A stretch of 64,000 nucleotides of DNA, taken from assembly GCF_036017915.1 (NCBI RefSeq), contig NZ_CP107929.1:5956001-6020000 (forward strand), written 5' to 3'. Below the pieces are notes generated by a model. The model saw only the letters and a program-made list of their open reading frames with translations, was not told where the DNA came from and did not search any database. The position numbers were made by a program, and so were the translations under genes. This document shows positions 16,693 through 23,277 of this stretch, piece by piece (the stretch's first letter is position 1; each line of letters opens with the position of its first letter). The stretch is from Micromonospora sp. NBC_00421 (GTDB lineage Bacteria > Actinomycetota > Actinomycetes > Mycobacteriales > Micromonosporaceae).

Positions 16693-18399
16693 GTGTACAT
16701 ACTCGGTGTCAACAGCGTCTACCACGAGTCGTCCGCGGCCCTGCTGAAGGACGGCGTGCTGCTGGCCACCGCCGAGGAGGAACGTTTCAACCGGGTCAAG
16801 CACGGCAAGCAGGCCCGGTCGGACAACCCGCACGAGTTGCCGATGCAGGCGATCGGCTACGTCCTCGGCCACGCCGGCATCACCCTCGCCGACGTCGAGA
16901 TGGCGACCTGCGCGGCCGACCTCGACGAGATGCGGCGCGTCCACGAGGAGGGGCTGCCCTCTGCCTGGAACGACGCCGGGGACCGGGAACGGTTCCTGGC
17001 GAACGTCCCGAAGATCCCGCAGGTGCTCGCCGAGCACGGATTCCGTGGTGACTTCCGCTGGGTGCCGCACCACACCGCGCACGCCGCGTCGACGTTCCTC
17101 GCCTCGCCGTACCAGGAGGCGGCCGTCCTGGTGGTGGACGCGTTGGGCGACGACGCCTGGTCGACCCGGCTCTACCACGGGCGGGACCGCTCCCTGGAGT
17201 CGCTGCTCGACGTGCGGTACCCGGCGTCGCTCGGCTACCTGTGGGAGACCATCTCGGTCCTGCTCGGCTTCGGGGTGTACGACGCCGCGAAGGTGATGGG
17301 GCTGGCCGCGTACGGTGACCCCGCCGTGTTCAGGGACGCCTTCGACCGGCTGGCCTGGCCGACGCCGGACGGCGGGTTCGAGATGGACGCCGACGCCCTG
17401 CGCTTCGCCGAGATCATGTACTACCCGCCGAGCGCCTACCACGACCGGCTCGTCGAGCTGTTCGGGATCCCGGCGCGCCGGCCGGGCGACGACATCGCGC
17501 CGGTGCACGAGCACATCGCGGCGGCGCTCCAGGCCAAGACCAACGAGATCATGCTGCACCTGGCCGCCCACCTGCGGCGGCGTACCGGCTCGGCGAACCT
17601 CTGCCTGGCCGGCGGGGTGGCGCTCAACTGCGTGACCAACACGCTGCTGCTCGCCGAGTCCGGTTTCGAGAGCGTCTACGTGCAGCCGGCGGCGAACGAC
17701 GCCGGGCTGGCGGTGGGTTCGGCGCTGTACGTGTGGAACGGCGAACTCGACAGGCCCCGGACCGAGCCGATGACGCACGCGTACTGGGGGCCGGAGTTCT
17801 CGGACGACGAGATCCGGGCGGAGCTGGACCGGCGTGAGCTGTCCTACACGGTCCCGGACGACATCGACGCGACGGTGGCGCGGCTCGTCGCCGAGGGCAG
17901 GGTGGTCGGTTACTTCCAGGGTCGGATGGAGCTGGGACCGCGCGCGCTGGGCTGTCGCAGCATCGTGGCCGACCCACGGGACCGCGCGATGCGCGAGATC
18001 CTCAACCAGAAGGTGAAGCACCGCGAGTACTTCCGGCCGCTGGCGCCGAGCGTGCTCGCGGAGGACGTCGCCGACTGGATGGAGGTTCCCGGTGACACCC
18101 TGGCTGCCGACATGATGCTGGTGACCTACCGGGCAAAGGACGACAAGAAGCCACAGATGGGGGCGGTTCTCCACGTCGACGACACCTGTCGGCTCCAGGC
18201 GGTGAGCGCTGCCACCAACCCCCGCTTCCACCGGATGATCTCCGAATTCAAGAAGATCACCGGGGTGCCGATGGTGCTCAACACGTCGTTCAACGACCAG
18301 GAGCCCATCATCTGCACGCCCGCGGACGCCATTGCCACGTTCGAGAAGACCCAGATCGACTATCTGGCTGCTGGTAGCTTTCTGGTCGCCAAGGTGTGA
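16693..18399 (+). CDS. NodU/CmcH/TobZ-family O-carbamoyltransferase
   Basis: A 568-residue enzyme that uses carbamoyl phosphate and ATP to carbamoylate a hydroxyl group. Seen: an N-terminal Kae1/HypF-like ASKHA domain starting ILGVNSVYHESSAAL, with metal-binding HHTAHAAS near residues 118-125, and AGGVALNCVTN near 308-318. The C-terminal YrdC-like carbamoyl-transfer domain has MELGPRALGCRSIVADPRD near 414-432 and NTSFNDQEPI near 531-540. Length and motif order match TobZ and SxtI. The GTG start at 16693 is 5 nt after the amidinotransferase stop. Inferred: it carbamoylates a hydroxyl made by a ketoreductase module or by one of the cluster oxygenases, giving a carbamoylated guanidine product. 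Confidence 0.93.
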   Translation: MYILGVNSVYHESSAALLKDGVLLATAEEERFNRVKHGKQARSDNPHELPMQAIGYVLGHAGITLADVEMATCAADLDEMRRVHEEGLPSAWNDAGDRERFLANVPKIPQVLAEHGFRGDFRWVPHHTAHAASTFLASPYQEAAVLVVDALGDDAWSTRLYHGRDRSLESLLDVRYPASLGYLWETISVLLGFGVYDAAKVMGLAAYGDPAVFRDAFDRLAWPTPDGGFEMDADALRFAEIMYYPPSAYHDRLVELFGIPARRPGDDIAPVHEHIAAALQAKTNEIMLHLAAHLRRRTGSANLCLAGGVALNCVTNTLLLAESGFESVYVQPAANDAGLAVGSALYVWNGELDRPRTEPMTHAYWGPEFSDDEIRAELDRRELSYTVPDDIDATVARLVAEGRVVGYFQGRMELGPRALGCRSIVADPRDRAMREILNQKVKHREYFRPLAPSVLAEDVADWMEVPGDTLAADMMLVTYRAKDDKKPQMGAVLHVDDTCRLQAVSAATNPRFHRMISEFKKITGVPMVLNTSFNDQEPIICTPADAIATFEKTQIDYLAAGSFLVAKV

Positions 18400-18418
18400 G
18401 GCCGACGAAGGTGACTTG

Positions 18419-19444
18419 ATGTTCTCGCGTGAGCTTGTGATCAACAACGGGCGGAAGTTCGAGTTGCCGATCTTTCTCCCGGTCTATCAGCCACACCGGA
18501 TGCAGGCCCTGCGGTCGGCGTGGACGGAGGGCCCGGAGATCGAGGGTTGCATCGTCAACTCGTACTTCCTCTACAAGCAGCGCGAGCTCCGGCAACAGCT
18601 CGTCGAGGGCCCCGGGCTGCACGACTACCTGGGCTTCGACGGGCTGGTCACCACCGACTCCGGTGCGTTCCAGGGCCTGACCAGGCAGCTCTATCTCAAC
18701 AACGCGGACATCGTCCGGTTCCAGGACCGGATCGGCAGCGACATCGTCTCCCCGCTGGACCTCATCACCCCGCCCGGCGACAAGAAGGCCGTCGCCGAGG
18801 CCAAGCTCGTCTCGACCGAGAAGCGCATCGTCAAGGCGTTGGGCCTCGTCGAGCGGGGCATCCTGGTCGGGGTCCAGCAGGGGGGACGCTACGCCGACCT
18901 GCGCAAACGCAGTGTCGAGTTCCTGCGGGACCTCGGCGTGCGGTATCTCGCCCTGGGCTCGCTCGTGCCCTTCTTCAACCGCAACCACGACCTGCGGTTC
19001 GTCGGCAGGACGTCGGCGGAGGCGCGCGAGATCATCGGGCCCGACGTCCCGATGCACGTCTACGGCGCCGGTGACCCGGTGGAGCTGCCCTTCCTGGTCG
19101 CCTGCGGGGTGAACGTCTTCGACTCCGCCTCGTACGGGCACTACGCCCAGGCCGGGTGGTACATGACCCCGTACGGCGCACTCCAGGACCTGGACAAGCT
19201 CGCGGCCGGCGAGTTCGTCTGCGCCTGCCCGGTCTGCCAGGGTGAGCCGCCCCGGACGATGCCCGACACCGAGCAGCTCATCGTGCACAACCTGTGGACC
19301 ATCCTGGTCACGATCCAGACGATCCGGGCCCACCTCGCCGCCGGCACCCTGCCCGGACACCTCGACGACGTGCTCAAGCTGCACGACGAGTGGTTCCCCA
19401 CCAGCGCCCTGCACCGCTCGTGGCGGGAGATCGACCTTGTCTGA
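18419..19444 (+). CDS. Archaeal-type tRNA-guanine (preQ0) transglycosylase homologue without PUA domain
   Basis: A 341-residue TIM-barrel protein that resembles archaeosine TGT more than bacterial Tgt. Seen: general-acid aspartate D80 in TTDSGAFQ; SPLDLITPP (111-119), matching the archaeal LDIPTPP; HVYGAGDP (213-220); nucleophile D235 in VFDSASYGHYA; YMTPYGAL; and an intact zinc site C268-x-C270-x2-C273 with H290 (IVHNLW). It ends soon after the catalytic domain, so the C-terminal C1/PUA modules of archaeal TGT are missing. Known: archaeal TGT swaps guanine-15 of tRNA for preQ0; the paralogue DpdA acts on DNA. queCED in the same locus make preQ0. The gene overlaps the rRNA methyltransferase start by 8 nt. 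Inferred: base exchange in an RNA for self-protection, or a biosynthetic base transfer. The target is unknown. Confidence 0.88.
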   Translation: MFSRELVINNGRKFELPIFLPVYQPHRMQALRSAWTEGPEIEGCIVNSYFLYKQRELRQQLVEGPGLHDYLGFDGLVTTDSGAFQGLTRQLYLNNADIVRFQDRIGSDIVSPLDLITPPGDKKAVAEAKLVSTEKRIVKALGLVERGILVGVQQGGRYADLRKRSVEFLRDLGVRYLALGSLVPFFNRNHDLRFVGRTSAEAREIIGPDVPMHVYGAGDPVELPFLVACGVNVFDSASYGHYAQAGWYMTPYGALQDLDKLAAGEFVCACPVCQGEPPRTMPDTEQLIVHNLWTILVTIQTIRAHLAAGTLPGHLDDVLKLHDEWFPTSALHRSWREIDLV

Positions 19445-20345
19445 GCAGGGCACCCGGATCCTGGCGGAACTCGCGACGGACCTCGCCGGGGACGTGGTCC
19501 GGCGCTACCGGATCGACGAGAAGCGGGCGGTCGAGGTCATCCTCGACGAGTGGAGCCGCAACCCGAAGCTCCTCGCCGTGGCGGACGCCGCCGGCTCGGC
19601 CAAGGAGGCGCAGCGCACCCGGGTATACAAGGACGCGGCCACGCTCACCAAGAAGACGATCTACAACCGGTTGCGGGCCTACCGGTCCGAGCCGGCCACC
19701 TTCGAGACCGCGCTACGGACCCTGGTGGACCTGCCCGGGGACGCGTCGGCCGAGCAGGTCGACCAGGCCGCGACGGCGATCGCCGCCGCCCACGTCAGCA
19801 CGGCCGAGCGGATGGGCCACCGCGCCGAGTTCCTCCGGGTGATCGAGGCGGCCAACCCGCCCGGCAGCCGGGTCGTCGTCGACGTCGGCGCCGGTGTGCT
19901 GCCCACCCTGCTCGGTGCCGACTGGCTCCACCGGCAGGGCATCACCCAGTACTGGGCCCCCGACAAGGACGCCAGGGCGGTGGCCGCCGTCGAGGCGTAC
20001 GCGGCGAGGCTGCCGGCGGGGCTCGTCCGGCCGGCGCAGTGGAACGTGGCCGACGGCTGGGCGGCCCTGCACCAGTTGGGGCTGCCCGCGACGTGTGACG
20101 TGGCGTGGCTGCTCAAGGTGGTCCCGGTCGTCCTCCGGCAGGAGCCGCAGCTCGCCCCGGTGCTCGCCGCGGCACCTGCGGACCGGCTCCTGATCAGTGG
20201 CTCCCGGGTGGCGATGGCCAAACGGCAGAACATCGAGGCGCGGGAACGGCGGGTGGTCCAGCGGTTTTGCGCCGACCACGGGCTGCGCATCGTCGACGAC
20301 CAGGTCACCGAGGACGAGTTCTTCCTGCTGGCCGAGCGCGGTTGA
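19437..20345 (+). CDS. 16S rRNA methyltransferase, Arm/FmrO-type (probable self-resistance)
   Basis: A 302-residue Rossmann methyltransferase. It has the helical N-terminal domain of aminoglycoside-resistance m7G1405 methyltransferases (RRYRIDEKRAVEVIL near 22-36, STAERMGHRAEFL near 121-133), a SAM motif VVVDVGAGVLP (146-156) and the diagnostic LLKVVPVVLRQEP (225-237). It is somewhat divergent from Arm, Rmt and FmrO, so the exact nucleotide (G1405 or a neighbour) is uncertain. The start is TTG at 19437, inside the end of the TGT gene, with GGGAG about 8 nt upstream; there is no better ATG or GTG. It is the last gene of the plus-strand operon. Inferred: it protects the producer ribosome, implying a 30S-targeting product although no aminoglycoside genes are present. 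Confidence 0.82.
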   Translation: MSEQGTRILAELATDLAGDVVRRYRIDEKRAVEVILDEWSRNPKLLAVADAAGSAKEAQRTRVYKDAATLTKKTIYNRLRAYRSEPATFETALRTLVDLPGDASAEQVDQAATAIAAAHVSTAERMGHRAEFLRVIEAANPPGSRVVVDVGAGVLPTLLGADWLHRQGITQYWAPDKDARAVAAVEAYAARLPAGLVRPAQWNVADGWAALHQLGLPATCDVAWLLKVVPVVLRQEPQLAPVLAAAPADRLLISGSRVAMAKRQNIEARERRVVQRFCADHGLRIVDDQVTEDEFFLLAERG

Positions 20346-20372
20346 CCCACCGCGCCCGGCCGGCAGCGACGC

Positions 20373-21239
20373 TCAGTAGCGGTAGAACCCCTGGCCCGCC
20401 TTGCGGCCCAGCTCGCCGTCGGCGACCTTCTGCTCCAGCAGCAGGCAGGGCTCGTACCGGTCCTGCCGGGTGCTCTCCCGCAGGTGCCGCAGGGTGAGTA
20501 CGACGGTGTCCAGGCCGATCAGGTCCGCCGTCTCCAGCGGGCCCATGGTGTGCCCGAAGCAGCGCTTGAACACCTGGTCCACGACTGTCGGCTCGACCCC
20601 CTCCTCCTGCACGAGACGGGCCGCCTCGTTGAAGAAGACGTGCGAGACGCGGTTGCTGACGAAGCCCGGGAAGTCGCCCACCACGATCGCCTGCTTGCCG
20701 AGGGACCGCACCAGCTCCCCGACGTACGCCAGGCAGGCGTCCGAGGTGTTCCCGCCCCGCATCACCTCGACCGCCTCGGTGGCGTAGGCGGGGTTCATGA
20801 AGTGGATGCCGATGATCCACTCCGGCCGGGTCGTCTCGGCCGCCAGCCGCTGGATCGAGATGCTCGACGTGTTCACCCCGATGCCGACCTGCGGTGGCAG
20901 CACCGCGTCGAGCCGGGCGTACAGGTCCCGCTTGACCGCCCAGTCCTCGGTGACGTTCTCCACCACGAACTCACAGCCGGCGAGCTCGCCGAGGTCGACC
21001 GTGTACCGGACCCGCTCGGCCAGTTCGGCACGGGACAACCGGCCGAGGCCCGGCCGCAGTACCGGCGCGAAACGGACCCCCTCGGCCACCTTCGTCGCCG
21101 CCGCGGCCAGGGTCTGCTCGTCGCGGTCCACGAAGACGATCTCGAAGCCGTGCAGCAGGAAGTCGACCCCGACACTGGTGCCGATCGCGCCCGCCCCCAC
21201 CACGCCGATGCGCCGCCGCACCGCTGCTGACTCGCCCAT
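20373..21239 (-). CDS. 3-hydroxyacyl-CoA dehydrogenase-like (ZmaG-type hydroxyacyl-ACP dehydrogenase)
   Basis: A 288-residue NAD enzyme. Seen: N-terminal Rossmann fold GVVGAGAIGTS (about 11-21) with an acidic strand end VFVDRD; VNTSSISI; the catalytic-region histidine in GIHFMNPAY (about 144-152); the FPGFVSNRV motif (about 187-195); and the C-terminal helical domain ending KAGQGFYRY. This is the 3-hydroxybutyryl-CoA dehydrogenase family at normal length. ZmaG-like members oxidise the primary alcohol of ACP-bound seryl or glyceryl units to the aldehyde. With the acyl-CoA-dehydrogenase-like gene (14374-15552) it would complete aminomalonyl-ACP synthesis. It is the last gene of the minus-strand operon; its start overlaps the preceding stop (ATGA). 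Confidence 0.88.
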   Translation of the reverse strand: MGESAAVRRRIGVVGAGAIGTSVGVDFLLHGFEIVFVDRDEQTLAAAATKVAEGVRFAPVLRPGLGRLSRAELAERVRYTVDLGELAGCEFVVENVTEDWAVKRDLYARLDAVLPPQVGIGVNTSSISIQRLAAETTRPEWIIGIHFMNPAYATEAVEVMRGGNTSDACLAYVGELVRSLGKQAIVVGDFPGFVSNRVSHVFFNEAARLVQEEGVEPTVVDQVFKRCFGHTMGPLETADLIGLDTVVLTLRHLRESTRQDRYEPCLLLEQKVADGELGRKAGQGFYRY

Positions 21240-22246
21240 CACGCCTGGTCTTCCTTGTTGTCGTACGCGGTGGAGAACTGCTCCACGACCCAGGTGCCGA
21301 ACTGCACCGGCTCGTAGTGCGGCGGGTCGTCCTCGCCGCAGCACTCCGGCACCGGGGCGATCACCGCGTCGAAGGCGGGCTCGAAGAAGAACGGCATCGA
21401 GTAGCGGTGCCGCCCGCCCGGGAACCGTACCCGGTGCCAGGTGGCGGTGTAGCGGTCGTTCGTCCAGCGCTGCATCATCAGGCCGATGTTGACCAGGAGC
21501 GTGCCGGGGATGTGCGGCGCGTTGACCCACTCGCCGTCCGGGTTGCGGACCTCCAGTCCGTCCACGCCGTCCTGCTGGACGATCGCGAGGAACCCGTAGT
21601 CGACGTGGGCGCCCATACCGAACTCGACGTCGTCGAGGCTGCGGTCCGGCTGGAACGGCGGGTAGTGCGACAGGCGCAGGTCGCACAGCTCGTCGCCGGC
21701 GTACTTCTGGAAGAACCCGGCATCGAGGCCCAGGCTGAGCGCCATCCCGGTGGCGAGCTGCTCGCCGAGCCGGGTGAGCGACGTCCACGCCTCCATCATC
21801 ACCGGCCGGAACTCGGGCAGGGCCGTCGGCCACTGGTCCGGGTCGTCCAGCGGATGCCGGCCGGCGCGGGCGCTCTTCGTTGCCGCGATGGTCTCGGCGT
21901 CCCGGCCGGACAGCGGCTGGAGGTCGAGGCACTCGTGGTAGTCCCGCTTGGTGGCGGTCACCTCGGCGAGCATCGGGATGTAACCGCGGAACTGGCTCGT
22001 CTGACCGAGCCGGAGCTTCATCTTCTCCTCGATCGGCAGGTCGAAGAAGGCCCGCGTCTGCGCCATCATCCGCTCGGAGAGACCATCGGGGAGACCATGG
22101 TTGCGCACGTACAGGAACCCGACGTCACGGCAGGCGTCGCCGATGCGGCGTACCGTCTCGTCGAGTGCCTGCGGGTCCGGATCCGGGACGACCAGGGCAC
22201 CCACGTCGATGACCGGGACCTCGTGGAACGTCTGCTGCCTGCTCAC
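21239..22246 (-). CDS. 2OG-Fe(II)/IPNS-like oxygenase 1
   Basis: A 335-residue non-haem iron oxygenase of the isopenicillin-N-synthase-like superfamily. Seen: an N-terminal DIOX_N region (VPVIDVGALVV, CRDVGFLYVRNHGLP, ARAFFDLP-like TRAFFDLPIEEK) and a C-terminal jelly roll with iron ligands HVD (GAHVDYGFLA) and the distal histidine in TATWHRVRFP. The 2-oxoglutarate-binding R-x-S is in HRYSMPFFFEP. The GTG start at 22246 has AGGAGG 7 nt upstream and overlaps the stop of oxygenase 2 (GTGA). A frame extending to 22303 is less likely. Inferred: hydroxylation, desaturation or cyclisation of an amino acid or the polyketide. The substrate is unknown; a hydroxyl it installs could be the carbamoylation site. 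Confidence 0.87.
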   Translation of the reverse strand: MSRQQTFHEVPVIDVGALVVPDPDPQALDETVRRIGDACRDVGFLYVRNHGLPDGLSERMMAQTRAFFDLPIEEKMKLRLGQTSQFRGYIPMLAEVTATKRDYHECLDLQPLSGRDAETIAATKSARAGRHPLDDPDQWPTALPEFRPVMMEAWTSLTRLGEQLATGMALSLGLDAGFFQKYAGDELCDLRLSHYPPFQPDRSLDDVEFGMGAHVDYGFLAIVQQDGVDGLEVRNPDGEWVNAPHIPGTLLVNIGLMMQRWTNDRYTATWHRVRFPGGRHRYSMPFFFEPAFDAVIAPVPECCGEDDPPHYEPVQFGTWVVEQFSTAYDNKEDQA

Positions 22247-23277
22247 TTCGCCACCTCCTGCTGGTCGGCGCTGCGGGGGAAGATCTCGTGCACCCGGGCC
22301 CACTCGCGCTCGCCGACCACGAACGGCTCGACGGCGTCGCCCTTCTCACCGGGACGCAGCCACGGGTTGTCCGCCGCGACCGCGACCGCCACGTCGGTGC
22401 CCTCCGCCGCGACCGCCTCCGCCGGGTCGATGGGACGCAACACGCTGCCGAGCTCCGGGATGAAGAAGGAGATCACCGACACCCGGTCGCCGCGCAGGTT
22501 GTCGGTGTGCACCCGGTGCCGGCAGGCCGGGTAGTAACCGCCGCTCCACAACCCCATCAGCTCGCCGGTGAAGACGACACACGCGCCCGGCGGCGGCGAC
22601 ACCAGCAGCCACTCGCCGTCCTGGGTACGCACCTCGAGGCCGTCGGAGTCCTGGATGCTCACCGTGAGCATGCCGCTGTCGGTGTGCTCACCGAGCCGGA
22701 CGTCCTCCCCCCGGTACTCGTCGGTGTCCCGGTAGTAGATCAGCCGGGAGAACCAGTGCAGGTCCTCGCCGAAGGCCGAGTCGGGCCTGCCGAGGACGTC
22801 GTGCTGCCCCATCGACCGGGCGAGCGCCTCGACGACGGTCCGGCCGACCTGCGACACCCACTCCGTGTAGCGGTCCACGGCAGGCCGGAACCCGGGCAGC
22901 CGGGCCGGGTCGGGCCACTGGTTCCCGCCGTACATGACGAACCAGTCCTGCGGCTCGACGTCGGCCGGCGGGGTCGCCTCCCGTCCGAACTCCCAGGACT
23001 CCTTCAGGTCCGCGATGCCGTTGGTCGACTCCTCACGCGGCGCGACGAAGCCCCGGTAGTGCGGCGAGTGCCGGACGCTGATCGCCGACTTGACCTCGTC
23101 CGGGGCGTGGAAGAACCGGCGCGTCTCGCCGAACAGGTCCTCGAAGGTCTCCGCGCCGATCCCGGGTCGCAGGTCGAGGTAGAAGAGGCCGATCTGCCTC
23201 GTCGCCTGCCGTACCGCCGTGACGGCATCAGGGTCGTGGGCGGCCAGCGCACCGATGTGCACGGTCGGAATCCTCAT
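22243..23277 (-). CDS. 2OG-Fe(II)/IPNS-like oxygenase 2
   Basis: A 344-residue paralogue-like neighbour of oxygenase 1. Seen: N-terminal RIPTVHIGAL and QIGLFYLDLRPG; iron ligands in GEHTDSGMLTV; a distal histidine in CRHRVHTDN; and the 2-oxoglutarate arginine/serine in DRVSVISFF. The two proteins share fold and length but differ throughout, suggesting two distinct oxidations rather than a recent duplication. Its ATG overlaps the stop of the PKS-aminotransferase gene (ATGA), so oxidation and chain assembly are co-translated. Confidence 0.87.
   Translation of the reverse strand: MRIPTVHIGALAAHDPDAVTAVRQATRQIGLFYLDLRPGIGAETFEDLFGETRRFFHAPDEVKSAISVRHSPHYRGFVAPREESTNGIADLKESWEFGREATPPADVEPQDWFVMYGGNQWPDPARLPGFRPAVDRYTEWVSQVGRTVVEALARSMGQHDVLGRPDSAFGEDLHWFSRLIYYRDTDEYRGEDVRLGEHTDSGMLTVSIQDSDGLEVRTQDGEWLLVSPPPGACVVFTGELMGLWSGGYYPACRHRVHTDNLRGDRVSVISFFIPELGSVLRPIDPAEAVAAEGTDVAVAVAADNPWLRPGEKGDAVEPFVVGEREWARVHEIFPRSADQQEVAK

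Noticed and set aside
18419..19444. Ordinary bacterial queuosine Tgt
   Set aside because: Motifs (LDLITPP, FDSASYGHYA, CACPVC followed by VHN) match archaeal TGT, and queF is absent.
18419..19444. DpdA DNA-modification system
   Set aside because: No other dpd genes (helicases, nucleases, DpdB) are present; context is a biosynthetic operon.
7911..20345. Aminoglycoside biosynthetic cluster suggested by the rRNA methyltransferase and carbamoyltransferase
   Set aside because: No 2-deoxy-scyllo-inosose synthase, aminocyclitol aminotransferase or glycosyltransferase anywhere in the window.
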